From contig NC_083571.1 in NCBI RefSeq assembly GCF_027579695.1, positions 45,168,890 to 45,232,889 of the forward strand: a stretch of DNA of 64,000 bases, read 5' to 3'. The notes under the pieces were generated by a model. The model saw only the letters and a program-made list of their open reading frames with translations, was not told the origin of the DNA and did no database searches. Numbering within the stretch: the stretch's first letter is position 1; each line of letters begins with the position of its first letter. The position numbers and the translations under genes are program-made. The DNA is from Neoarius graeffei (lineage: Eukaryota; Chordata; Actinopteri; Siluriformes; Ariidae). This document shows, one piece after another, positions 29,986-42,164 of the stretch.

Positions 29986-32010
29986 TGCTCCGCATTTATG
30001 TTTTCAGCGCCTTTACTGAGAGCAGAAATTTGGGTGGACATTGCCCACCCCTGCCCACTTCTAGATCTGACCATGACTCAGCACCCACCTGCACATGTCC
30101 ATTACTGTTCTGCATGTTGTGAATTTGCTAGGACTCCAGTGCTAATTACATTGTTACTTTGTGGTCTGTTATTTCTCCTTTAAAGTGAATGTAATGCCCC
30201 TAAACCACACTTTTTTTTCCTTGGTCAATCAACGTAATGATTGTTGTTTTGTACATGTGTTTTGAACCATAGCTGATCCAAAAGGCCATTTTATCATGGT
30301 TGCTAATTGATGGAAAATCAATAAGATGAGCTGATTTTCATGGAATTTGCGGAGACTGAACCGGAAGATATAGAAGGGGTGCGTGACGTCACACGTAACA
30401 ATCCAGGTATCAATTTCACTCATGCGCAGCAGTGGTTAGACAAGTTTTGATATGGAATCACGTTTTGGAACGAATTCTGATAATGATTGGGATTCATATA
30501 TGTCGGATGAAGGGGCAGATGATTATCAAGGATATTCCAGGGTAAATGGTTATCTTTTCGAGCCATTTTAAAGCATTACAATAAGGCATTACATACACTT
30601 TAATTTCACCTTGTTTTATTACTAAACTGTCTCGTTGAAACACCTGAATATGATCTGTAGCGCTCCTGAATCCACCACTGCAGTGGTACAAAATACACTG
30701 AGAATAGACATTTTGGATAACACCCAAGCAGGGCTTTCCCCATTAAAAAAAAATATCAGAGCAGTGCTACTGATGTGAGAGTCAGCTAGTTTTGATGTTA
30801 TGATTCACGGGGGAGTTTGAGGTGAGTTTTCATAGCTTTACCTACTTATCTTTTCAAATCAAACTAATTCACGTCAATAAATAACTATTTTAGAATATAA
30901 CTGTAGTTGTTTTGATGAAAAATATTGTTCTTAGTGGTCAGAATAATATTTTAAAAAACCAGAAGTCAGAAACATGAGTGTCAATTTCAATTCAATTAAT
31001 TGGAATTGTTCATTGGATGTGGCTCACACTTTTTTTCCCCCCAAGGTTATCCTTGAAAGCTGTGAATATTAATTAAAATAAGAATCATTTATATTCTTAA
31101 ATATAAACACTAGTAGGCCCTACTTTTGAGAAATATAAAGCCCTACAGAGCACAAAGAGGGTATTAGAAATATTCTTTTATTACTTTTTTTATTGAGTGT
31201 ACAGATTTAGCGGTTTTTAACTTAATTGGCATAATTAATGTTAATTGAATACTACTTTGCATAACTAGTTTTTACTAATTTTTCTAATTTTGTACTCGGT
31301 ATACAACCATCTATGTGCCTGCCAATTTCCATGTACTGTAAATATGTTGAAAAATAAAAAGTTATAAAGAAATTTTGATCTCATTTGTTAATTAGGCCCA
31401 TTTTGGACCATGGTATCCTAATATTACGTCAGTTTTCTAAAAATTAAGCAGTTTCTTCAATCTTTGATTTGTAATATCTCAAGAAGGATAAACATATTTT
31501 AATTCTGCAAAAAGTATGTTATTCAGCATTCAAATGTGAGTTCAATGAAACCAGTTTCAAGCAATTTGGATTTAATTTAAATTTTCACCTAATATGCCTT
31601 TTAATATTACCAAAAAAGTGTGACTTTCAGGGAGGCCTGAAAGTGCCAGGAAATGCACTAGAATGCATCTCCAAGCATGTATAACCCTTGGCCATTATGA
31701 CTGGTGCCACTACGCTAGTCTAGTTAGAACCCTGGTCAGACATATTCACCGATTTACAGGTAGTATGAAATACTGTCACCACCTAATTGTCTGGTGTGCT
31801 CATGTAAGCAGTTTCAAAACATTTTGGCATTTTTATGTGGACAGGGATATTTTCAAAAACAGCAAACAAAAAAAAAACTATTGTGTACACAAGTGGTACT
31901 TTTAAAATTAAAAAAAAGTTTCCAAAATAATATGTTCAATTGTTGACAGAACACTTTCTAAATGTTTGATGTAAATTGTATTGTAAATTTTGTCATCAGG
32001 GATAGTTTCT
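29986..32010. other. Mostly unassigned; A/T-rich
   Basis: I find no gene model. A 39-codon frame at 30452-30571 is listed separately. The sequence around 31800-31900 (TTTATGTGGACAGGGATATT) resembles a fragment of the MITE type seen at 58035-59262. Confidence 0.35.
30452..30571 (+). other. Short acidic ORF, possible transposon exon
   Basis: ATG at 30452 starts a 39-residue acidic peptide, MESRFGTNSDNDWDSYMSDE, ending GYLFEPF then TAA. Tails of the form YLFEP occur in P2X7-like proteins encoded by some Harbinger/ISL2EU-type transposons. A splice-like AGG|GTAAAT sits inside it. Purely suggestive. Confidence 0.2.
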
Positions 32011-32639
32011 GGCAGCACGGTGGTGTAGTGGTTAGCACTGTCACCTCACAGCAAGAAGGTTCTAGGTTCAAGCCCAGTGGCTGATGGGGGCCTTTCTGTG
32101 TGGAGTTTGCATGTTCTCCCCATGTCTGCATGGGTTTCTTCCAGGTGCTCCGGTTTCCCCACAATCCAAAGACATGCAGGTTAGGTTAATTGGTGGCTCT
32201 AAATTGACCATAGGTGTGAACGTGAGTGTGAATGGTTGTTTGTCTCTATATGTCAGCTCTGCAATGATCTGGCGACTTGTCCAAGGTGTATCCCACCTCT
32301 CGCTCACAGTCAGCTGGAATGGAGCACTTGCATGTGACGTCACAGCCGATCCAGATTGTGACAGACGCCATCTTGTCGGTCAAACGCCATATTTCCGCCT
32401 TCTGCTTCTACTTCTGGTTCTACTTCTGCTTCTACTTCTATCTTTTCTTCTGGAAAACCCTACCATATACAATTCTACTACAATGGCTGCGGCTACAAGC
32501 TCTCCCTACCTGTGCACGTTTTTTGTTTTTTGTATGTATTTTTGCGTGTTGTTCGTCTGTACCGGACTTCAGTATCCACTACAACCGTATGGACTTACTG
32601 GACATTGGTTTCCAGCAGAAAATGATGGTTTGTAGCGAT

Positions 32640-32886
32640 TTCCATTGCATGCACAACATTCTGGACGAGATAGCGAGACCAGCAGGGTCTCCGTGGATTG
32701 TTATCGGGTCTGGCAGGCGAAGGAGGCGGCGTCGGGAGAGGAAGCAAAAGCGAGGCTGCAGAGCCGGCCTGTTGACTAAGCTCAGAAAACAGCCACTCAA
32801 ACCTCCACTGCTAAGCCGCTACCTCTCCAACGCCAGATCCATGGTAAACAAGACAGACGATTTGGAATTACCTTATTCTATTCTAT
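32640..32886 (+). pseudogene. N-terminal piece of a LINE ORF
   Basis: The frame reads IARPAGSPWIVIGSGRRRRR, RERKQKRGCRAGLLTKLRKQ and SRYLSNARSMVNKTDDLE. I recognise this basic leader as what precedes the endonuclease in many fish LINEs. It stops where the endonuclease should begin. Confidence 0.55.
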
Positions 32887-32932
32887 AATCGGCTGGTCAG
32901 TGCTATACTCAATACTTAAGTGACTTACCCGT

Positions 32933-33259
32933 TCAATGAGGATTATTTTCTTGTTTACAAGATGCCACATCTGAGTCGCTGACAAATCCTGAATTTCTGT
33001 AAACATAACTGTCCAGAGATTTATAAGCATGCAGTGCTTCACCACTGAACAGCGAGGGAAAGTTAATGAGGTAATTATACATGTCTGGGTATTCCGCTGG
33101 CAGTTCAATAACCACTGACACGGTCGTGAAAACTACGTCCGGTAAGCCATAAGGGTCACTAATCTGTAGATCGTTTATTTTAGACATGTATCTAGTTATC
33201 TGTTCATTAGAAAAATGAGCCGTGTAGTCCGTCGGTTGAAATTGATCCATTCTGTACAC
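32933..33259 (-). pseudogene. Exon of a transposon YqaJ-type protein
   Basis: The minus strand encodes FQPTDYTAHFSNEQITRYMS, INDLQISDPYGLPDVVF and ALHAYKSLDSYVYRNSGFVS. The pattern of a DPY block, then LHAYKSL..Y, is characteristic of the N-terminal part of multicopy SWIM/YqaJ recombinase-like proteins in fish. The nuclease domain itself is not in this window, so it is only a fragment. Part of the frame may be lost by a small indel. Confidence 0.55.
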
Positions 33260-33414
33260 AAGTGCAGCAGTATTCAGCTGTGTTTTTTACCGACAAGATG
33301 GCGGCTGTGTACTTTCCGGTCACGTGACTGCAAGATCTCTATAGGCTCCAGCTTGCCCATGACCCTGCACAGGATAAATGGTTACGGATAATGGATGGAT
33401 GGGATGGTTTCTGC

Positions 33415-33741
33415 AGTGTCCATGGCTGTGGACAGTTTTGCATAGGGCGCAAGCTTTAGAGAAACTATCAGTGATACAGTACCAGAATATAATCACAGTA
33501 ATATGTGACCAGGATATGGATAATTGCTCTAGTAAGCTAACAAGTATGTGACCTAATGTTCTAGACTGCACACAAACTTGACATTATCTGACATTTTGTA
33601 TGATTTTCTGATTAAGGGCCACTGACTTCCTATCCTGTAATTCCAATCAGCTGGGTTGAAATTTCTTGAGTAGAAATTGCATGGATGTAATTTACATGCC
33701 ATTTTCTGACCCATCATGTCTATCACAAATGGCAATAGCAA
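33415..33741 (-). pseudogene. Gypsy RNase H and integrase scraps
   Basis: On the minus strand, KLHPCNFYSRNFNPADWNYR (about 33695-33635) is an RNase H block, and TDSFSKACALCKTV (about 33470-33430) an integrase block, close together and diverged. It is an old, largely deleted Gypsy copy directly after the SINE. Confidence 0.5.
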
Positions 33742-34182
33742 TGATGAGCAAGGTTAAACTGGTGAAAAAATCCTTTTGTAGTAGTTGAGTGTGGACATGT
33801 GTGGTGAATTGGTCTTGAGTGGTGATGGCCAAAACCAGTTCCTGAACATCTGATGGATCCAGAAGCAGAGTCTTTTGTTATTTAGCAGACTCAGTTGAGG
33901 ATCCATGTGCAGAATCTTTATTATAAAATACAAGCAAATGAAGTCCTATAATCAGAAACTAGCAAATGTCACAGCATGTTCAGGCATTTCATAACATGGG
34001 ATAATCCAAAGTGTCAAAGCACAAAGACAAGTCTTAGTAAAAAAAAAAAAAAAGATTAGTACCAGTACTTTTAAATGGGAATTGGCAAGACTTCAAAAAT
34101 TTATGCTAAATACAATTTTATGCTTGTAATAAGGAATGAGGACGTGAATAAGAAGTGTATGTCAGGGATTGCACTGGAACAG
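33742..34182. other. No gene seen; retroelement-like flank
   Basis: The segment around 33880-34040 (GATCCATGTGCAGAATCTTT, AACATGGGATAATCC) has minus-strand-LTR-like composition, with an A-run at about 34042. No ends were found. Confidence 0.35.
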
Positions 34183-34452
34183 TGTGGCAGCGAGGATGTG
34201 GTCGAGCGTCAGTTGAGGGGCGAGGAGTCACGTTTAACCAGCAGGTAACATGTGACAAGTTACACCTGTGTCTAATTACTGCCTATTTATTAATGCGTGT
34301 CTTTCAGATAGCCAGTAAGAAGAAAGAGAGCCGTGTTCCCAACGCGTGTGACGTGTGCATCACTGAAAAGTGAACTCTAAAAATAAAAGTGCACCTTGAA
34401 TTGTAGTGCCTGTCTCCAGTTTCTTACTGTCTCACCTCAGGGATTTGTTACA
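34183..34452 (+). repeat. Solo LTR, diverged relative of the TGTGGCAGC family
   Basis: It begins TGTGGCAGCGAGGATGTGGT and ends GGGATTTGTTACA, and contains an AATAAAAG signal. The start matches the LTRs at 36218 and 45692 (GTGGTCGAGC; CACCTGTGT). Flanks do not show a clear duplication. Confidence 0.5.
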
Positions 34453-34876
34453 AATGTAAATTGTGAGGAGGGGTTAGGTCTTGGGCTGATGCTACGTTAA
34501 TATGACTGTTAATAAAGCAGTTTTTCCCTTTCAGTTATTTAAAATTGGTGTCAATCTCTTTGAAAATCTCTTATAAGCAGGTATGGTGAAAACCATAACA
34601 CTGAGTTATAATATAAATGTTAATTTATTGACATAAGTATGCTATTGGATGTAAAAAGTTTTATTTTGATGTAATGTTTGTTGAGATAATTAAGTATTGG
34701 TCTAAAGCTACTATCATTCATTTTACAACTGATGGCAATGCATGAGATGCATAATAACTATATGAGGAGCTGCAAATATACATTTAATATATATAAAAAT
34801 GCATTTATTATAGTCTGTGGCTGTTTACATCAAAACATCATTGTTTTGTGAGGTTTATTTCATATAAAAGACTTAA
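34453..34876. other. No gene seen; A/T-rich
   Basis: No coding or repeat structure recognised. Confidence 0.4.
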
Positions 34877-35650
34877 GGGTTGTTTTACAATCAGGGTATG
34901 CAAGCTAAAAATCACATTTAACACTTATCTTCAATATCAAAAGGCTTGACTAAATAAACTTGGTTGTTTATTGTAGCCCTGTGATAGCTCTATTTACCAT
35001 GCAAAAAAAAAAAAATTGGTGATACCGTTATTTTTGGTGAATGTATGGCAATATATGTCATATTTAGCAAAACTACTCATGTCATTTAGAAAAAGTGCTT
35101 TTTTTGACCACAGGTAGCTCCAAAAGGGATGCACTTACATCATTCTTTATACCATAAAACAAATATTTGGTTCTATATCATTGGAAACATAGTTAAGTTT
35201 TAATGTTGAATGCCAGTAAGTTTTCAGACTATTTTGATCAAATTAGTATGTAATTGTGTCAAAAAAAATGTCCTCTCCGAGACAGCTAATTTTTCAATAT
35301 AAAATAACATATCTAAAATGATTATTTTCATCCTAAAATGTGGTCAAGATATTGGGACATAAATATTAGAGACAACTAACACAAAGCTTACAGCCTTGTA
35401 TTTAAAAGCACTATGGAAGTAGTGGATTCTGAATTGTCAAAAAAATGTCCTCTCCGAGAATCACTTCATTTGTTTCTCCCATCTTATAGCAGGTTACACA
35501 AAACTACCATACACATATGCCAAAAAAATTACCTGAAATCTGTTCTTTAACTTGTCCCTCACTTAAAAACTGGTACAAGAACCAGTTTGAATTAATTTGA
35601 ATTTTGGACCCCTGTGACACAAACTTTGTACCCTGATTGTAAAACAACCC
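34877..35650. mobile_element. TTAA-target MITE (774 bp)
   Basis: GGGTTGTTTTACAATCAGGG at the left and its exact complement at the right are bounded by TTAA (34873-34876, 35651-35654). TTAA targets are used by piggyBac and Kolobok transposons. No transposase is present. The motif AAAATGTCCTCTCCGAGA occurs twice inside (about 35266 and 35442). Confidence 0.8.
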
Positions 35651-36016
35651 TTAATTCAAAAGATTATTTGGCAATATACATTTCCATACAGTATGTGAAT
35701 TAATACAGTGTTTGTGTAGGTTATAATGATTTTTTTTAAATGAAGGAAAACAATGGTAAGGTAAAAGTATGTTCCATCCCAAACGCTAGAACATAGAGAA
35801 TCCATTCTCACAAGACTTTTTCCACAGTTATTATTTCTAGCATTCGTACAGTGTGGCCTAAATAGCGGAGTTAATTAGCTGTTTAGTAAATGGCTTTCAC
35901 TTTGTTTCCTGTGTACTCTGCCACAAAGAACCTGTTCATTTACATTTTCTTGAGGACAGGTATTTGTTAGAATGAATTCTAATTAAAGCTATCACACACT
36001 AATGTTTGCCATTCAC

Positions 36017-36046
36017 CTAAGGTGTCTCTAAAAAGGCCTCACTCTG
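36017..36046 (-). CDS. Tentative terminal exon of the MS4A-like gene
   Basis: After TTACCCACCTTCAG the minus strand reads QSEAFLETP and TAG in the phase required by the previous donor. An alternative acceptor near 35926 would give STQETK and TGA. Neither can be preferred without transcripts. Confidence 0.3.
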   Translation of the reverse strand, partial: QSEAFLETP

Positions 36047-39000
36047 CTGAAGGTGGGTAACGCATGACCACGAACATCTAGAGAGAGAGAGAGAGAGAGA
36101 GATTGATTACTGGATGCTGTCACATACAACATAGGCCAAGTTTACATTAGACCGTATCTGTCTCGTTTTCTTCGCGGATGCACTGTCTGTTTACATTAAA
36201 ACGCCTGGAAACGCCGGTGTGGCAGCGGGGGCGTGGTCGAGCACCGGTCTGTGACAGGAGGGTGGAGCCGGGGAAGGTGAGTGGCAGAATCGCTTCACCT
36301 GACGGTAATTAACCTGTGTTTTGTGTGTGTTTTCCCAGTAAACCGCTCCCTATTTAAGGAGGCTGAGAGAGAGCAGAGGGAGCGCGACCCGGGATTGGAG
36401 GCTGAGTGTGTGTCTGTGTGCGTGCGTGCGTTAGACTGAAAAGTTGTTTAATAAATACGCTGTCTCTACCTCCAAACGTTGTCCTGCCGTCCTCTGTGCT
36501 CCACCCACACATTGTCCGCGCTACAGTGGTGCCGAAACCCGGGAAAAGGTGGAGCACAGAGGACGGCAGGACAACGTTTGGAGGTAGAGACAGCGTATTT
36601 ATTAAACAACTTTTCAGTCTAACGCACGCACGCACACAGACACACACTCAGCCTCCAATCCCGGGTCGCGCTCCCTCTGCTCTCTCTCAGCCTCCTTAAA
36701 TAGGGAGCGGTTTACTGGGAAAACACACACAAAACACAGGTTAATTACCGTCAGGTGAAGCGATTCTGCCACTCACCTTCCCCGGCTCCACCCTCCTGTC
36801 ACAGACCGGTGCTCGACCACGCCCCCGCTGCCACAGCCGGGAAACGGGAATCCGCCAGGGTCCACGTATTCAATCCAGATCGTGTCTGGTCCGGTGCTGT
36901 GTAAACATTGAGAATACGCGGATACGCGGATACACTGTGCTGAGCTCTAGCTGGCGTCGTCATTGGACAACATCACTGTGACATCCACCTTCCTGATTCG
37001 CTGGCGTTGGTCATGTGAGGCGACTGCTGAAAAACGGCGTGGACTTCCGCCTTGTATCACCTTTCATTAAAGAGTATAAAAGTATGAAAATACTGCAAAT
37101 ACTGATGCAAATACTGCCCATTGTGTAGTTATGATTGTCTTTAGGCTTACCATCCTTCCACTTGCAAGTGGTAAGTGACGCGCATGCCCGATATGCACTG
37201 AGATCACACACACAGCGGCTCAGTCCCGAATCACTGCTCGTGCGCTTCACTCACGCGCTCTGTGAGCTGCGCAGGGCCGGAATGCGCACCCTCTAGAGGG
37301 CACTCGCTGTTCAGGGCGGAGTGATTTGGAATGCAGGATGCCTGCGGAGCCGAGCGTATCCATGTATTGGCGTTGCTGTGTGCACGCGAATCGTGTATTG
37401 GCGTTGCTGTGTGCACGCTAATCGTTTTAAAAACGTTAATCTGATGATCCGCTGATACGGTCTAATGTAAACCCCACCATAGTATATCACAGATTCACAC
37501 TGCCACATTGCTCCAAAACAGACATATGATACATCTGATAAAACTCCTCAATGTGCTTTTGTAAACATTTGTAATGCTACAGTTTTATGATTAAGCAGAC
37601 AAATGGAAGGTTCAACAATTTCAACAAAATCTCACATCCATGTTTTCACACAAATATTACTGGATGTGATCTTGTGGTGGGGGAGAATTTCTACTAGTAC
37701 ATACTTATACAGTTAGGTCCATATATATTTGGACACTGACACAAATTTTGTGTTTTTTACTTGTTTACTGAAACATATTCAGGTTTTGGTTTTATAATGG
37801 ACATGGACATAAACTCCAGACTTTCAGCTTTCATTTGAGGGTATCCACATTAAAATTGGATGAAGGGTTTAGGAGTTTCAGCTCCTTAACATGTGCCACC
37901 CTGTTTTTAAAGGGACCAAAAGTAATTGGACAATTGACTCAAAGGCTATTTCATGGGCAGGTGTGGGCAATTCCTTTGTTATGCCATTCTCAATTAAGCA
38001 GATAAAAGGCCTGGGGTTGATTTGAGGTGTGGTGCTTGCATTTGGAAGATTTTGCTGTGAAGAAAACATGCGGTCAAAGGAGCTCTCCATGCAGGTGAAA
38101 CAAGCCATCCTTAAGCTGCGAAAACAGAAAAAAACCCATCCGAGAAATTGCTACAATATTAGGAGTGGCAAAATCTACAGTTTGGTACATCCTGAGAAAG
38201 AAAGAAAGCACTGGTGAACTCATCAATGCAAAAAGACCTGGACGCCCACAGAAGACAACAGTGGTGGATGATCGCAGAATAATTTCCATGGTGAAGAGAA
38301 ACGCCTTCACAACAGCCAACCAAGTGAACAACACTCTCCAGGAAGTAGGCCTATCAATATCCAAATCTACCATAAAGAGGAGACTGTATGAAAGTAAATA
38401 CAGAGGGTTCACTGCATGGTGCAAGCCACTCATAAGCCTCAAGAATAAAAAGGCTAGATTGGACTTTGCTAAAAAACATCTAAAAAAGCCAGCACAGTTC
38501 TGGAAGAACATTCTTTGGACAGATGAAACCAAGATCAACCTCTACCAGAATGATGGAAAGAAAAAAGTATGGTGAAGGCGTGGTACAGCTCATGATCCAA
38601 AGCATACCACATCATCTGTAAAACACGGCGGAGGCAGTGTGATGGCTTGGGCATGCATGGCTGCCAGTGGCACTGGGTCACTAGTGTTTATTGATGATGT
38701 GACACAGGACAGAAGCAGCCGGATGAATTCTGAGGTATTCAGAGACATACTGTGTGCTCAAATGCAGCCAGACTGATTGGTCGGCGTTTCATAATACAGA
38801 TGGACAATGACCCAAAACATAAAGCCAAAGCAACCCAGGAGTTTATTAAAGCAAAAAAGTGGAATATTCTTGAATGGCCAAGTCAGTCACCTGATCTCAA
38901 CCCAATTGAGCATGCATTTCACTTGTTAAAGACTAAACTTCAGACAGAAAGGCCCACAAACAAACAGCAACTGAAAACCACTGCAGTAAAGGCCTGGCAG

Positions 39001-42000
39001 AGCATCAAAAAGGAGGAAACACAGCGTCTGGTGACGTCCATGAGTTCAAGACTTCAGGCAGTCATTGCCAACAAAGGATTTTCAACCAAGTATTAGAAAT
39101 GAACATTTTATTTACAATTATTTAATTTGTCCAATTACTTTTGAGCCCCTGAAATGAAGGGATTGTGTTTAAAAAATGCTTTAGTTCCTCACATTTTTAT
39201 GCAATCATTTTGTTCAACCCACTGAATTAACGCTGAAAGAATAAACTTCAACTGCATCTGAATTGTTTTGTTCAAAATTAATTGTGGTAATGTACAGAAC
39301 CAAAATTGGAAAAATGTTGTCTCTGTCCAAATATTTATGGACCTAACTGTATATGTAAATTATCAGCCAGTCTTCTTGTTCCTTCTCCAATGTATTGTAC
39401 ATATATAATGCGTGACAGTTTATATTGAAACATATAGGAAATATTTAGGATATAACTACTTTAAAATAATGTTACAGTAACTGAATTATCACATCCTAGC
39501 TGAGCTAAAGAAGAGGATTAAATAGAAAGGTGAAGAGAAAATAAGGAAGTTCATTTTAACCTGGGTATGACTTGAGCGCAGTGCTAGACGGGAAAACACA
39601 GACATAGCAACGAGGATCACTCCTGCCACCAAGCTGTGGAAGAGGAACACGGCTTCCAAGCTGTAGAGCTGCGTCTGAGGAATGGGAACAGTGTTTAATA
39701 CCTATTATCATAATGTAAGATCCCATGAATGCCTTGAGTTCTATGTTTGTATTGTACTCAAGGTGCTTCTAATAAGCGGTAGGTTTCCCAAAAGCCTCTT
39801 AAATCTAAGAGCATTTTAACTTGGAGAGAGAGCGTTTGTTGTGCTGATATGTACCATATGATCTTTGTGCTGTGATGCTTTTGGGAAACTCAGGCAAGAA
39901 CAGTAGCTCACCTTTATAGGCATATGCTTCCTAAAGCTAACTGATGTAATGTGTAGATACAAAAATGTTGGTTGAACAAGGGGTGGAACAGTATATTAAC
40001 CTTTCTGAATCATAGTCTTCTGAATATTGTGGCATCTACTGAGTAAATACTTCGAGAGCCCACTTTATTCTGGGTATCCAGGGGAGATCAGGAGCTTATC
40101 CCAGCAACACTAGGCGCAAGGTTGGAATGTACCATAGATGTAATGTCAACCCATTGCATGGCATCAAATAACCTGCTTAAATGTGATGTACTTTCATCTC
40201 ATCTCGTTATCTCTAGCCGCTTTATCCTTCTACAGGGTTGCAGGCAAGCTGGAGCCTATCCCAGCTGATTACGGGCGAAAGGCGGGGTACACCCTGGACA
40301 AGTTGCCAGGTCATCACAGGGCTGACACATAGACACAGACAACCATTCACACTCACATTCACACCTACGGTCAATTTAGAGTCACCAGTTAACCTAACCT
40401 GCATGTCTTTGGACTGTGGGGGAAACCGGAGCACCCGGAGGAAACCCACATGGACACGGGGAGAACATGCAAACTCCGCACAGAAAGGCCCTCGCCGGCC
40501 CCGGGGCTCGAACCCAGGACCTTCTTGCTGTGAGGCGACAGCGCTAACCACTACACCACCGTGCCGCCCGTGATGTACTTTAATATACTTTAAATGATTG
40601 TTCAATTGATAGATGATTTACAAGTTTCCCCACAAACTTCACTTCTAAGCATCGTGCAATGGAGCACCTTGTTGTATTACATGAAACAATTTGTAAACAC
40701 TGTTAGTATACATTGCTAGCTATGTACCGTACAGTGTCTTGCAAAAGTATTCATCCTCCTTGGTGTTTGCCCTGTTTTGTTGCATTACAAGCTGGAATTA
40801 AAATGGATTTTGGAGGGTTAGCACCATTTAATTTACACAACATGCTTACAACTTTTAAAAGTGAAAATTGTTGTTTTATTGTGACACAAACAATAATTAA
40901 GATGGAAAAACAGAAATCTGGGGTGTGCGTAGATATTCACCTCCTTTCATATGAAACCCCTAAATAAGAGCTGGTCCAAACAATTCACTTCATAAGTCAC
41001 ATAATTAGTTGATAAAGATCCACTTGTGTGCAATCAAAGTGTCACATGACCTGTCACATGATGTCTGTATAACTCAACCTGTTCTGGAAGGACCCTGACT
41101 CTGCAACACTACTAAGTAAGCAACATGAAAACCAAGGAGCCGCCAAACAGGTCAGAGACAACGTTGTGAAGAAGTATGGATCAGGGTTGGGTTATAAAAA
41201 ATATCCCAAACTCAAATATTCCAGGGATCACCATGATAGCAAAATGGAAAGAATATGTCACCACTACAAACCTGACAAGACAAGGCCGCCCACCAAAACT
41301 CACAGACCAGCCAAGGAGGGCATTAATCAGAGATGCAACAAACACATCAAAGATAATATGGAAGGAGCTGCAAAGATCGACACAGGAGATGGAAGTATCT
41401 GTCCACTTTAAGCCATTCAGTCCACAGAACAGGCCTTGATGGAAGAGTGGCCAGAAAAAGGCCATTGCTTAGGAAAACACGTTTGGAGTTTGCCCCACAG
41501 CATGTGGCAGACTCTCCAAACACATGGAAGAAGATTCTCTGGTCAAATGAGACTAAAATTGATCTTTTTGGACATCATGGGAAATGCCATGTGTGGCACA
41601 AACCCAACACCCTGAGAACACCATTCCTACAGTGAAGCATGGTGGTGGCAGCATCATGCTGTGGGGATATTTTTCATCTGCAGGGACAGGAAAGCTGGTC
41701 AGGACTGAAGGAAAGATGGATGGCACTAAATACAGGGCAATTCTGGAGGAAAACCTGTTTGAGTCAGCCAGAGGTTTGAGACTGGGACAAAGGTTCACTT
41801 TCCAGCAGGACAATGACCCTAAACATACTGTTAAAGCTACACTGGAGTGGTTTAAAAGGAAACATTTAAATATCTTGGAATGGCCTAATCAAAGCCCAGA
41901 CTTCAATCCAATTGAGAATCTGTGGCATAACTTGAGGATTACTGTACACCAATGTAACCCATCTAACTTGAAGGAGTTGGAGCAGTTTTGCCGTGAGGAA

Positions 42001-42103
42001 TGGGCAAAAACTCCAATGGCTAGAGGTGCTAAGCTAATAGAGACAGACCCTAAGAGACTTGCAGCTGTAATTGCAGCAAAAGGTGGCTCTACAAAGTATC
42101 GAC

Positions 42104-42164
<61 letters not shown>

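Larger units (their letters stand above)
32321..33340. mobile_element. DNA element with YqaJ-protein exon and LINE piece
   Basis: Terminal repeats GGAGCACTTGCATGTGACGT and the complement of CACGTGACTGCAAGATCTCT are imperfect inverted copies, and the target is the 2-bp AT inside a SINE. Its cargo is the start of a LINE ORF on the plus strand and an exon of a YqaJ-type protein on the minus strand. ISL2EU-type Harbinger relatives encode such a YqaJ protein, which suggests the parent. No transposase is present. Confidence 0.6.
32011..33402 (+). mobile_element. tRNA-headed SINE split by a 1-kb DNA element
   Basis: The SINE body is 32011-32320 and its tail 33341-33402, ending in the GGTTACGGATAATGGATGGA form. 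Flanks GATAGTTTCT and GATGGTTTCT are the target duplication (one mismatch). The DNA element at 32321-33340 lies between, with AT repeated at the junctions. Confidence 0.8.
36135..37474. mobile_element. hAT-type MITE interrupted by a palindromic LTR
   Basis: Inverted ends GTTTACATTAGACCGTATC (left, just inside GCCAA) and GATACGGTCTAATGTAAACC (right) are flanked by 8-bp near-identical duplications CAACATAG and CACCATAG. No transposase is seen. A 31-bp tandem pair (TGTATTGGCGTTGCTGTGTG, about 37363-37424) lies inside. An LTR palindrome occupies 36218-36835. Confidence 0.65.

Noticed and set aside
32395-32460. Phe/Tyr-rich membrane-like peptide
   Set aside because: Comes from a CTTCTA-type low-complexity run inside the DNA element.
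35880-35930. Alternative terminal exon of the MS4A-like gene (STQETK then TGA)
   Set aside because: Acceptor has a poor pyrimidine tract; the 36017-36046 exon is slightly better, though neither is proven.
36354-36699. Two overlapping ~97-codon ORFs on opposite strands with nearly identical proteins
   Set aside because: They arise because the region is a perfect inverted LTR pair; the text is noncoding LTR.
36354-37250. Short ORFs with CVCVRACVR or THTHTH sequence
   Set aside because: Translations of GT/CA-rich LTR or microsatellite DNA.
40222-40605. ORFs of 100-190 codons recurring in several places (for example 40222, 43231, 47987, 49606)
   Set aside because: All lie in copies of the tRNA-headed SINE, which is open by chance in several frames.
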